From an uncultured Clostridia bacterium (GTDB lineage: Bacteria > Bacillota > Clostridia > Oscillospirales > Ruminococcaceae): a DNA stretch of 32,535 nucleotides. The stretch covers positions 1-32,535 of the forward strand of contig CANQKY010000014.1 of assembly GCA_947624575.1 (NCBI GenBank). The letters are read 5' to 3'. The notes under the pieces are model-generated. The model did no database searches. It was given only the letters and a program-made list of their open reading frames with translations, and was not told the DNA's origin. Shown piece by piece: positions 1-12,373 of this stretch; position 1 is the first letter of the stretch, and each line of letters opens with the position of its first letter. The translations under genes were made by a program, and so were the position numbers.

Positions 1-1
1 G

Positions 2-298
2 ATCGATGAGGACGCTTTGATGGAAGCGGCGATGGACGCGGGCGCGGAGGATTTCATGCTGGAGGACGACACCTATGAGATCGATACGGCGCCGAATGAC
101 CTCCATGCGGTCAGCTCCGCTTTGACCGAGAAGGGCTATCAGCTTTTGTCCTTTGAGGTGGAGCAGGTACCCTCTACTTACACGGCGATAGAAGATGAGG
201 AAAAGCGGACGAAAATGGGTCGTCTGCTGGAGATGCTGGAGGATAACGACGATGTGCAGCAGGTCTGGCACAACTGGGAAAATCCGCCGGAGGAATAA
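2..298 (+). CDS. yebC: YebC/PmpR family protein, C-terminal part (5' end outside window)
   Basis: The window opens inside this reading frame, so only about the last 98 residues are visible. They match the end of the YebC/TACO1 family: an acidic stretch with AAMDAGAED, a short strand ending in TAPNDL, the PSTYTAIEDEEK segment, and the closing LLEMLEDNDDVQQVWHNWE motif. Family members were first described as DNA-binding regulators (PmpR) and more recently as ribosome-associated factors that ease stalling at proline stretches; the visible part does not separate these roles. The gene ends at a strong hairpin shared with the convergent ldh gene. Identification of the family is firm; function is by family only. 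Confidence 0.93.
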   Translation: MDEDALMEAAMDAGAEDFMLEDDTYEIDTAPNDLHAVSSALTEKGYQLLSFEVEQVPSTYTAIEDEEKRTKMGRLLEMLEDNDDVQQVWHNWENPPEE

Positions 299-308
299 AC
301 TTTTACAG

Positions 309-339
309 AAAAAAGCAGGTGAACACCACCTGCTTTTTT
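309..339. terminator. Bidirectional intrinsic terminator between yebC and ldh
   Basis: A 13-bp perfect stem (AAAAAAGCAGGTG pairing with CACCTGCTTTTTT) closes a 5-base loop. It has an A run on one side and a T run on the other, so it can terminate both yebC (+) and ldh (-), whose stop codons lie on either side. Confidence 0.9.
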
Positions 340-343
340 CACG

Positions 344-1294
344 TTATCCGTCAATGGTGGATTGCAGTACCTCTCTGAGCAGCTCGGCGGAGCTTTTTAA
401 CTGCAGCTTTTCCGCTTCGTTCAGCGGGATCTCCAGTATCCGCTTTACCCCTGTACTGCCAATGATGCAGGGGAGCCCAAGGTAAGTGCCGCTGATCCCG
501 TACTGCCCTCCTGCAAGCGCCGAGACGGTCAGCACCGCGTTTTCGTCCTGCACCATGGCTTGACAAATCCGCAAAACCGCCAGTGCAATACCGTAATAGG
601 TGGCGCCTTTTGCGGCAATGATGCGGTTGGCGCTGTTTTTCACCTCGTCAAACAGATCGTGAAGGGCTTCCACACTGCAATTCTTTTCGCAGTTTTTGCA
701 AAATCCCTCCAAATCAATGCCGGACACATTGGCACTGCTCCAGACCGCCAATTCACTGTCGCCATGCTCACCGATCACAAAACCGTGAATGTTTTTGGTC
801 GCAACGCACAGATGCTGTCCCAGCAGGTATTTGAGCCTTGCGGTGTCCAGCACGGTTCCGGAGCCGATCACCCGCTTGGGCGGGAACCCCGAAACACGCT
901 GCACGATCGCCGTCATGATGTCCACCGGATTGGTGACCACCAAAAGGATACACTCACTGTTGACGGCGGTGATTTGCGGCACGATCTCCCGCATGATCTT
1001 AGCGTTTCTGCTCACCAGATCCATTCGGCTTTCACCCTCTTTTTGATTGGCGCCGGCAGTCAGAATAATAATGCCGCAGTCGGACAGCTCGGCATATCCG
1101 CCGGAAATAATACGGCAGGGATATGCGTAGGCAATGCCGTGGTTTAAATCGTGCGTCTCTCCGTCCGCCTTTTTCCTGTTTTTGTCCATGAGCACCAGCT
1201 CGGAAAAAATCCCGTGCTGTAACAAGGTGAAGGCAATCGAACTGCCTACCTGTCCGCAGCCTACAATACCGCATTTTTTCGGCAAGATAGCCAT
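344..1294 (-). CDS. ldh: L-lactate dehydrogenase
   Basis: NAD-dependent reduction of pyruvate to L-lactate in the cytoplasm, regenerating NAD+ in fermentation. The 316-residue product has the normal family length. Visible features: Rossmann motif GCGQVG (residues 12-17), the NAD-binding Asp37, and the substrate loop NQKEGESR (83-90), in which Gln84 marks a lactate rather than malate dehydrogenase and Arg90 is the catalytic arginine. Also present are TNPVD (121-125), Asp150/Arg153, and GEHGDS with catalytic His177. The ATG at 1294 is preceded by AAGGAG at good spacing. The gene stands alone, convergent with yebC and divergent from the CDF gene. Malate dehydrogenase is the only real alternative and the Gln argues against it. 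Confidence 0.94.
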   Translation of the reverse strand: MAILPKKCGIVGCGQVGSSIAFTLLQHGIFSELVLMDKNRKKADGETHDLNHGIAYAYPCRIISGGYAELSDCGIIILTAGANQKEGESRMDLVSRNAKIMREIVPQITAVNSECILLVVTNPVDIMTAIVQRVSGFPPKRVIGSGTVLDTARLKYLLGQHLCVATKNIHGFVIGEHGDSELAVWSSANVSGIDLEGFCKNCEKNCSVEALHDLFDEVKNSANRIIAAKGATYYGIALAVLRICQAMVQDENAVLTVSALAGGQYGISGTYLGLPCIIGSTGVKRILEIPLNEAEKLQLKSSAELLREVLQSTIDG

Positions 1295-1330
1295 TGTCTC
1301 AACTCCTTTTCCGAAATAGTATTCCTGCTG

Positions 1331-1433
1331 TCTGCCGAAAATATGCCGCGGGATCGGTCACCCGCTTTCGATTGACTTTTCTGCCGTTTTCGCATATACT
1401 AAAATAGCTGTAACGCTGAATTTCTGCCGAAAA
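1331..1433. repeat. Three TCTGCCG repeats between ldh and the CDF gene
   Basis: TCTGCCGAAAA occurs at 1331-1341 and again at 1423-1433, and TCTGCCGTTTT lies between them at 1380-1390, inside the spacer of the + strand promoter. The three copies sit in a 150-base divergent region. They could be binding sites for a regulator of one or both genes, but no known operator consensus is recognised. Confidence 0.4.
1372..1400 (+). promoter_or_regulatory. Sigma-A promoter of the CDF-ligA-gatCAB operon
   Basis: TTGACT (1372-1377), a 17-base spacer and TATACT (1395-1400) give a near-consensus vegetative promoter about 45 bases upstream of the CDF start codon. No terminator is seen between here and the end of gatB, so this is the likely main promoter of the five-gene operon. 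Confidence 0.8.
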
Positions 1434-1446
1434 GAGTGACCGACGA

Positions 1447-4583
<3,137 letters not shown>

Positions 4584-4593
4584 GAGGGACAGC

Positions 4594-6075
4594 ATGGAAT
4601 TATACGAGTATTCGGCGGCAAAGCTCTCGGCTATGATGGAGCAGGGAGAAATATCCGCCCGCGAATTGTGCGAATCGGTTTTGAATCGAATCGAGACGAC
4701 CGACCGAGAGGTTCGTGCCTATCTGACGCTCCAAAAGGAGGAAGCGTTAAAACAGGCGGACGAGGTAGATAAACTCCGCCGGTCGGGGGAGGCACTCCCG
4801 CCGCTTGCCGGTATTCCGGTCGGAATCAAGGACAATATCTGCACCAAGGGGCTTCGCACCACCTGTGCTTCCCGTATGCTGCACAATTTCGTGCCGCCTT
4901 ATGATGCTACCGTAATCAAAAAGCTCCGCGCACAGTATGCGGTGATCCCCGGCAAGCTCAATATGGACGAGTTTGCCATGGGTTCTTCGACCGAAACTTC
5001 CTATTTTCAGAAAACCGCCAATCCGCATGACCTCACTCGCATACCGGGCGGCTCGTCCGGCGGCAGTGCGGCGGCGGTCGCGGCTGGGTCTGCCGTGGTG
5101 GCGCTCGGCTCTGATACCGGCGGTTCGATTCGGCAGCCGGCTTCTCTCTGCGGCGTGGTAGGGTTAAAGCCGACCTACGGCGCCGTTTCCCGATTCGGGC
5201 TGGTCGCTTTTGCATCATCTCTCGATCAAATCGGGTCGTTTGGACGGACGGTTGAGGACGCGGCATTGCTCTATGACGCCGTTTGCGGTCCCGACCCCAT
5301 GGACGCGACCTCCGTACGGCGTGATGTGACGCCGATCACCCCTCAGCTTCACCCTTCTGTCAAGGGGCTGAAAATCGGTCTGCCCCATGAATATTTCGAG
5401 GAAGGTGTGGAGGAGTCCACCAAAAACGCCGTTATGAACGCGGCGGCAGAGCTGGAAAAAGCGGGCGCAGAGCTGATCCCGCTCTCGCTGCCCAGCACCG
5501 GCTACGGTCTGTCCGCTTATTACATCATCGCTTCGGCGGAAGCGTCCTCCAATCTTGCGCGGTTTGACGGTGTGAAATACGGCTACCGCACCGAGCATTT
5601 TGAAACTTTGGAGCAAATGTATGAAAATACCCGCAGCGAAGGCTTCGGCGATGAGGTGAAGCGCCGCATCTTGCTTGGCACCTTTGTGCTCAGCTCCGGT
5701 TATTATGACGCTTACTATAAGCGTGCAAAAATGCTGCAGCAGCAGATGACGCGGGAATTTGTCTCTGTCTTTGAACAGTGTGATCTGCTTTTAACGCCCA
5801 CCACGCCCTATACGGCATTCAAGCTGGGTGAGCGGATTGATGACCCGCTGATGATGTATCGCTGTGATGTCTGCACCGTGCCGGTCAATATTGCGGGGCT
5901 GCCTGCCGTCAGTCTGCCTTGCGGCAGGGACGATATGGGACTCCCGATCGGTATGCAGCTGATCGGTCCGCATTTCTCGGAAGCACGGCTTCTCAACACG
6001 GCATACAGCTATGAAAAGCTGATCGGCGGTTTTCCACCTATGCCGCGTCTTTCCGGAAAGGAGGGTGCCAAATGA
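4594..6075 (+). CDS. gatA: Asp-tRNA(Asn)/Glu-tRNA(Gln) amidotransferase subunit A
   Basis: The glutamine-hydrolysing subunit of GatCAB; it releases ammonia that is channelled to GatB. From the ATG at 4594 the product is 493 residues. The amidase-signature triad falls at Lys79 (GIPVGIKDN), cis-Ser154 (GGSSGGSAAA) and nucleophile Ser178 (GSDTGGSIRQPA), the same numbers I recall for well-studied GatA proteins. A longer in-frame start at 4525 lies inside gatC and was rejected, because AGGAGGG sits 5 bases before the ATG at 4594 and the protein then begins with the usual MELYEYSAAKL. The stop overlaps gatB by 4 bases (ATGA). Confidence 0.97.
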   Translation: MELYEYSAAKLSAMMEQGEISARELCESVLNRIETTDREVRAYLTLQKEEALKQADEVDKLRRSGEALPPLAGIPVGIKDNICTKGLRTTCASRMLHNFVPPYDATVIKKLRAQYAVIPGKLNMDEFAMGSSTETSYFQKTANPHDLTRIPGGSSGGSAAAVAAGSAVVALGSDTGGSIRQPASLCGVVGLKPTYGAVSRFGLVAFASSLDQIGSFGRTVEDAALLYDAVCGPDPMDATSVRRDVTPITPQLHPSVKGLKIGLPHEYFEEGVEESTKNAVMNAAAELEKAGAELIPLSLPSTGYGLSAYYIIASAEASSNLARFDGVKYGYRTEHFETLEQMYENTRSEGFGDEVKRRILLGTFVLSSGYYDAYYKRAKMLQQQMTREFVSVFEQCDLLLTPTTPYTAFKLGERIDDPLMMYRCDVCTVPVNIAGLPAVSLPCGRDDMGLPIGMQLIGPHFSEARLLNTAYSYEKLIGGFPPMPRLSGKEGAK

Positions 6076-7502
6076 AGCAGGGCTATGAAATGGTAGTAGG
6101 TCTTGAGATTCACGCCGAACTCAATACCGACTCCAAAATTTATTGCAGCTGTCACAATGCCTTTGGGCTGGAGGTCAACAGCCAGTGCTGTCCGATCTGT
6201 ATGGGTATGCCCGGTACACTGCCCACTTTAAACAGCCGTGTGGTCGATTCTGCCGTTAAAATGGGACACGCGCTCCATTGCAGCATCAACCGCATCTGCA
6301 AGCAGGATCGGAAGAACTACTTTTATCCCGATCTGCCGAAAGCATATCAGATCTCCCAATTCGATGTGCCGCTGTGTGAACACGGCTATGTCAATATCAT
6401 GGTAGACGGCAAGCAAAAAAAGATCGGCGTGACCCGTATTCACATTGAAGAGGACGCCGGAAAGCTCCTGCACGGTGACAGCTTTGGCGGCACTCTGGTG
6501 GATTTTAACCGCTGCGGCGTACCGCTGATTGAGATCGTATCCGAACCGGATATGCGCAGCTCTGCCGAAGCCAAGGCGTATCTGGACGCGATCAAGGCGA
6601 TTTTACAGCATCTGGACATTTCCGACTGTAAAATGCAGGAGGGCTCGATCCGCTGCGACGTCAATGTTTCGGTTCACAAGGAGGGAGAGCCGTTTGGCAC
6701 CCGCTGTGAGATGAAAAATGTCAACACCTTCAGCGGCGCGGTGCGCGCAATCGAGTATGAGGCAAACCGCCAGATCGAACTGCTGGAGCAGGGAGAGAGC
6801 ATCTCGCAGGAGACCCGCCGCTGGGACGACAGCCGGGGGAAAAGCTTTTTGCTCCGCTCCAAAGAGGACGCACAGGATTACCGGTATTTTCCCGAGCCTG
6901 ATCTTTTGACCATTGTGTTGAGCGCGGAACGGGTAGAATCGCTGAAAGAGGGAATCGGGGAGCTCCCGAACGACCGTATGGCACGGCTGATGCGGGAATA
7001 CCGTCTGTCGCAGGGGGACGCCACACTGTTGGTGGAGGTGCCGGAGAAAGCCGATTTGTTTGAGGCGGCTGCGGCAATCGGAAAAGCAAAGGCGGACGAA
7101 CTGGTAAAATGGATCGTCGGCGATATTTCAAAATATCTCAACGACACCGGAAAACCGATTTCCGATTTTGCCATCACGCCGGTGCAGTTGTCTGATTTGG
7201 CGGAAGCCGTGACTTCGGGCAAAATTTCCTCCACTGCCGGTAAAACGGTTTTGGACGTGATTTTGTTCGAGGACAAAAGTGTGGAGGCTGTCATCGAGGA
7301 AAAGGGACTGGCACAGATTTCGGACACCGGCGCGTTGGAGGAGATCGTGCTGGAGGTTTTGAAAAACAACGAAAAATCGGTGCAGGATTACCGAGGCGGA
7401 AAGACAAACGCGCTCGGCTATCTGGTCGGGCAGTGTATGCGCCTGACCAAGGGAAAAGGAAACCCCACCCTGATGAAAGAATTGCTCATAAAGCATCTGT
7501 AA
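6072..7502 (+). CDS. gatB: Asp-tRNA(Asn)/Glu-tRNA(Gln) amidotransferase subunit B
   Basis: The tRNA-binding, kinase-like subunit of GatCAB (476 residues). It phosphorylates the misacylated Glu or Asp and then amidates it with ammonia from GatA. Visible: VVGLEIHAELNT (8-19), cysteine pairs C25/C27 and C39/C40/C43 that bind zinc, the EEDAGKLLH and DFNRCGVPLIEIVSEPD segments of the catalytic cradle, and DYRYFPEPDL. The C-terminal helical and YqeY-like tRNA-binding domains end in TNALGYLVGQCMRLTKGKGNP. It closes the operon and is followed by a hairpin terminator. Together with gatC and gatA it implies that the organism lacks glutaminyl- and/or asparaginyl-tRNA synthetase. Confidence 0.97.
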   Translation: MKQGYEMVVGLEIHAELNTDSKIYCSCHNAFGLEVNSQCCPICMGMPGTLPTLNSRVVDSAVKMGHALHCSINRICKQDRKNYFYPDLPKAYQISQFDVPLCEHGYVNIMVDGKQKKIGVTRIHIEEDAGKLLHGDSFGGTLVDFNRCGVPLIEIVSEPDMRSSAEAKAYLDAIKAILQHLDISDCKMQEGSIRCDVNVSVHKEGEPFGTRCEMKNVNTFSGAVRAIEYEANRQIELLEQGESISQETRRWDDSRGKSFLLRSKEDAQDYRYFPEPDLLTIVLSAERVESLKEGIGELPNDRMARLMREYRLSQGDATLLVEVPEKADLFEAAAAIGKAKADELVKWIVGDISKYLNDTGKPISDFAITPVQLSDLAEAVTSGKISSTAGKTVLDVILFEDKSVEAVIEEKGLAQISDTGALEEIVLEVLKNNEKSVQDYRGGKTNALGYLVGQCMRLTKGKGNPTLMKELLIKHL

Positions 7503-7507
7503 AAAAT

Positions 7508-7540
7508 AAGAGGCGCTTCTATGTAGAAGGCGCCTCTTTT
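7508..7540. terminator. Intrinsic terminator after gatB, shared with the Cys-rich gene
   Basis: AAGAGGCGCTTCT pairs with AGAAGGCGCCTCTT (one bulged G) around the loop ATGT and is followed by further T residues. It begins 6 bases after the gatB stop, and A residues on its left side would also let it serve the convergent small gene at 7561-7689. Confidence 0.85.
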
Positions 7541-7560
7541 GCTGTCATCAGCTATATATC

Positions 7561-7689
7561 TTAGCAGCCGCAGCCACAGTTATTATTGCCGCAGTCATTA
7601 TTGCCGCAGAGGCCAAAGCCGCATCCGCCGCAGGAAGCGAGGATCAGAATCAGAATGATGATCCAAGCACAGTTATTTCCGCCACACAT
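7561..7689 (-). CDS. Small Cys/Gly/Asn-rich protein with one hydrophobic segment (42 aa)
   Basis: A 43-codon ORF on the - strand, starting MCGGNNCAW, then a hydrophobic run IIILILILA (residues 10-18), then a Cys-Gly-Asn repeat tail ending in NNNCGCGC. Nine of 42 residues are Cys. It is preceded by a perfect AAAGGAGG (7700-7707) 10 bases before the ATG, which argues strongly that it is translated. Short proteins of this make-up in Clostridia are often labelled high-cysteine 'chorion class HCB' or compared with YjcZ-type sporulation proteins. That resemblance is compositional only, and I do not assign a function. A sigma-K-like promoter lies just upstream, suggesting a role in the spore coat or outer layers. 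Confidence 0.75.
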   Translation of the reverse strand: MCGGNNCAWIIILILILASCGGCGFGLCGNNDCGNNNCGCGC

Positions 7690-7721
7690 ACTCGGTTTAC
7701 CTCCTTTCCCTAGGACTACTT

Positions 7722-7748
7722 CATCATATGCTGGCGACCGTAGAATGT
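7722..7748 (-). promoter_or_regulatory. Possible sigma-K-like promoter of the Cys-rich small gene
   Basis: Read on the - strand, AC (7748-7747), 16 bases, then CATATGATG (7730-7722). The sigma-K pattern from Bacillus is AC, 16 bases, CATANNNTA; only the last base of the -10 differs. The start codon is 33 bases downstream. Inference from pattern only. Confidence 0.4.
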
Positions 7749-7829
7749 GAATGCGAGAAAATCAAAGAAAAAAGCCGTATGCGTGAGAAAAACAAAGCTG
7801 TTATCAATATTCAATCTTTTTCCAATTTG

Positions 7830-7873
7830 TTTGATCTTCTTTGACCTTAGTTTGACTTTGACTATCTTTGACT
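7830..7873 (+). promoter_or_regulatory. Tandem CtsR operators
   Basis: CtsR binds two direct heptads separated by three bases (TTTGACC/T, N3, TTTGACC/T in this orientation). Two such boxes occur: TTTGATC-TTC-TTTGACC (7830-7846, one mismatch) and TTTGACT-ATC-TTTGACT (7857-7873, perfect). A fifth heptad TTTGACT at 7851-7857 lies between them. They cover the -35 region of the ctsR promoter, so the operon is almost certainly autorepressed by its first product and induced by heat or protein stress. Confidence 0.92.
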
Positions 7874-7886
7874 TATAGAGTAAACT
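7858..7886 (+). promoter_or_regulatory. Sigma-A promoter of ctsR-mcsA-mcsB-clpC
   Basis: TTGACT (7858-7863), 17 bases, TAAACT (7881-7886). The -35 hexamer lies inside the second CtsR box, as expected for direct repression. An alternative pairing uses TTGACT 7852-7857 with TATAGA 7874-7879 at a 16-base spacing. Confidence 0.75.
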
Positions 7887-7913
7887 GAAAGATGTAGGAA
7901 GGAGGAAAACGGC

Positions 7914-8360
7914 ATGAACATATCAGATGCAATCGCCCTTGCGATACAGGAGATGCTGCAGGAGTGCGGCGGAGAGGCGCAGATCAAGCGAAACGAGTTT
8001 GCCGTTAAGCTGGGCTGCGTGCCGAGCCAGATCAATTATGTTTTGACCTCGCGCTTCACACCCGAGCAGGGCTATATCGTGGAAAGCAGGCGCGGCGGCG
8101 GCGGATATATCAGGATCACCAAAATATCGGACAGCAAAAAACAGTTAATTTCCCATATTTTGCAGTCGGTCGGTGATACACTGGAGGAGCAGCAGGCACG
8201 CCTTTTGGTGGACGGACTCTATCAGAATGAGATTCTGTCCAAGCGGGAGGCACGTATCATGCTTTCCGCCCTGTCGGATCGAACACTCCAGTCCATTCTC
8301 CCGAAGGAGCGCAGCCGAATCAGAGCCTGTGTTTTCAAATCCATGCTTTGCAATATATAA
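7914..8360 (+). CDS. ctsR: Transcriptional repressor CtsR
   Basis: Repressor of class III heat-shock genes (clp family) in Bacillota; 148 residues, close to the usual 150-155. The N-terminal winged-helix region includes ISDAIALAIQEMLQE, the recognition helix around VPSQINYVLTSRFT (37-50), and the glycine-rich wing ESRRGGGGYIRI that carries the arginine contacting operator DNA. The C-terminal half (80-148) is the dimer/McsB-responsive domain. AAGGAGG lies 9 bases before the ATG. It is the first gene of the operon and is preceded by its own operators. Confidence 0.97.
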   Translation: MNISDAIALAIQEMLQECGGEAQIKRNEFAVKLGCVPSQINYVLTSRFTPEQGYIVESRRGGGGYIRITKISDSKKQLISHILQSVGDTLEEQQARLLVDGLYQNEILSKREARIMLSALSDRTLQSILPKERSRIRACVFKSMLCNI

Positions 8361-8374
8361 AGGAGTGACAGAAT

Positions 8375-8875
8375 ATGTTGTGTGAAAAATGCCATATCAA
8401 TCAGGCAACGACCCATGTGAAGCAGAATATCAACGGCAAAGTGAGCGAAATGCACCTTTGCAGTGCCTGTGCCGCCGGTCTTTCCGTGAACAGTATGTTC
8501 GGCGGCGGGTTGTTCGGCTCACAGGCTTCGATACTGGGCAGCTTATTTGGAAATCAGATCTCCGATAACCGGCAGGAGAGCCAGGTGTGCCCCAACTGCG
8601 GCACCCAGCTGCATGAGATCTCCGCTTCGGGTCGTGTGGGCTGTGCCGAGTGTTACCGCGTGTTCCGCTCTTATTTGCAGCCGAGTATTCGTCGGATTCA
8701 TGGCACGGCACAGCACGCGGGGAAAATTCCCGCAAATAAAGAAAGCGAGCTGACGGCAGAGCAAAAGCTCAAGAGCCTGCGGGAGCAGATGGAGGAAGCG
8801 ATCGAGCGGCAGGATTTTGAACAGGCGGCTTTGCTGCGCGATCAGATTCGTGAAGCGGAAGGGAAGGGGGAGTGA
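8375..8875 (+). CDS. mcsA: McsA, activator of the McsB protein-arginine kinase
   Basis: A 166-residue zinc-binding partner that activates McsB and modulates CtsR. Four CxxC pairs are seen: C3/C6, C29/C32, C72/C75 and C90/C93, forming two zinc-finger modules joined by a Gly/Phe-rich linker. A C-terminal UVR-type coiled coil (about 130-163, ERQDFEQAALLRDQIREAE) matches the one in ClpC. The ribosome binding site AAGGAGTG precedes the ATG by 7 bases, and mcsB starts at or just after its end. Order and neighbours are the canonical ones. Confidence 0.95.
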   Translation: MLCEKCHINQATTHVKQNINGKVSEMHLCSACAAGLSVNSMFGGGLFGSQASILGSLFGNQISDNRQESQVCPNCGTQLHEISASGRVGCAECYRVFRSYLQPSIRRIHGTAQHAGKIPANKESELTAEQKLKSLREQMEEAIERQDFEQAALLRDQIREAEGKGE

Positions 8876-8880
8876 TCGAG

Positions 8881-9882
8881 ATGACAGAGCAGGATATGGT
8901 ATTGACGACCCGAATCAGACTGGCGCGAAATTTCACCTCCTACCCTTTTCCCGCGAAAATGTCACCCGATCAGAAACGCGCCCTTGGAACAGCGGTCGCG
9001 CAGGCAGTGGAGAACGCCAATTTCGGCGCCAATCGCCTGAAGGTCATTTCGCTGGAGAGCTTAAAGGAATGGGAGCTTTTCGCGCTGATCGAAAAGCATT
9101 TGATCAGTCCCGAATTTGCCGAGCACCCTGTCGGGAAAACCCTGATCTGCTCCGAGGATCACACGATCAGCATTATGGTATGTGAGGAGGATCATCTGAG
9201 AATCCAGATCATTCTGTCGGGACTGCAGCTTCAAAAAGCGTACGAGCTGGCGGACAAAATCGACGATCTGTTTGAAAGCGCGATCGGGTATGCGTTTGAT
9301 CCTGAGCTTGGGTATCTGACCGCCTGTCCCACCAATCTGGGAACCGGTCTGCGCGCTTCGGTCATGCTGCATCTGCCCGCCTTGGAGGGACAGGGCGCAT
9401 TGGCAGGGCTGTCCGCCACCATTTCCAAGCTGGGGCTTACCATTCGCGGCACCTACGGCGAGGGGTCGGAGGTAACCGGAAGCGTTTATCAGCTATCGAA
9501 TCAAATCACTCTCGGTATTTCCGAGCAGCATGCGATCCAGAATCTGGAGGGAGTGGTTCGCCAGCTGATGCGGCAGGAGGAGGATATGCGAAAGATGCTC
9601 TATTCCGATCACCCGCAGCAAATAGAGGATCGCGTCTGGCGGAGCTACGGCGTGCTGCAAAATGCCCGCATACTTTCGGGCAAGGAATGTGACCGCTGTC
9701 TGTCCGACCTCCGACTGGGGCTTTCGCTTGGCATCTTGCCCACTGTAACGCCGGACACGCTTCGGACATTGGCGGATCAAACCGGCGCGGCAAGCATCTG
9801 TGTGGCTGCCGGCAGTCTCTTGCAGCCGGAGGAACGGGACAACAGGCGTGCCGCTCTTTGTCGGGAGATTCTTTCAAAATAA
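8881..9882 (+). CDS. mcsB: Protein-arginine kinase McsB
   Basis: Phosphorylates arginines on misfolded proteins and on CtsR, marking them for ClpC-ClpP. It has the phosphagen-kinase fold: the nucleotide-binding VLTTRIRLARNF (residues 7-18), CEEDHLRIQ (101-109) with catalytic acidic residues, the CPTNLGTGLRAS signature (149-160), the TGSVYQLSNQITLG loop, and an acidic C-terminal region. From the ATG at 8881 it is 333 residues, about 30 shorter than the Bacillus enzyme; the N-terminal lead-in is missing. The ATG was chosen because GGGGGAG lies 8 bases upstream. A GTG at 8872 overlapping the mcsA stop is a possible alternative and adds three residues. Confidence 0.95.
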   Translation: MTEQDMVLTTRIRLARNFTSYPFPAKMSPDQKRALGTAVAQAVENANFGANRLKVISLESLKEWELFALIEKHLISPEFAEHPVGKTLICSEDHTISIMVCEEDHLRIQIILSGLQLQKAYELADKIDDLFESAIGYAFDPELGYLTACPTNLGTGLRASVMLHLPALEGQGALAGLSATISKLGLTIRGTYGEGSEVTGSVYQLSNQITLGISEQHAIQNLEGVVRQLMRQEEDMRKMLYSDHPQQIEDRVWRSYGVLQNARILSGKECDRCLSDLRLGLSLGILPTVTPDTLRTLADQTGAASICVAAGSLLQPEERDNRRAALCREILSK

Positions 9883-9894
9883 GGAGGAGATAGT

Positions 9895-12336
<2,442 letters not shown>

Positions 12337-12341
12337 ATCAG

Positions 12342-12373
12342 AAAAGGGACGGGTGTTCGCACCCGTCTCTTTT
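12342..12373. terminator. Bidirectional terminator between clpC and the Xer-type recombinase
   Basis: GACGGGTG and CACCCGTC form a stem closed by TTCG, flanked by AAAAGG on the left and CTCTTTT on the right. It lies 5 bases after the clpC stop and overlaps the stop of the convergent recombinase gene, so it can end transcription from both sides. This is the point where the window's two gene-orientation blocks meet. Confidence 0.9.

Noticed and set aside
7690..7829. Riboswitch or small RNA in the gap before ctsR
   Set aside because: Apart from the promoter elements, the Cys-rich gene's ribosome binding site and AT-rich spacer, no conserved structure or hairpin with a T run was seen.
8861..8868. 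GGGAAGGG match to the FtsK-orienting octamer pattern GGGNAGGG, pointing toward the dif-like site
   Set aside because: A single occurrence inside a purine-rich mcsA end next to a ribosome binding site is expected by chance; it is not usable evidence without genome-wide counts.
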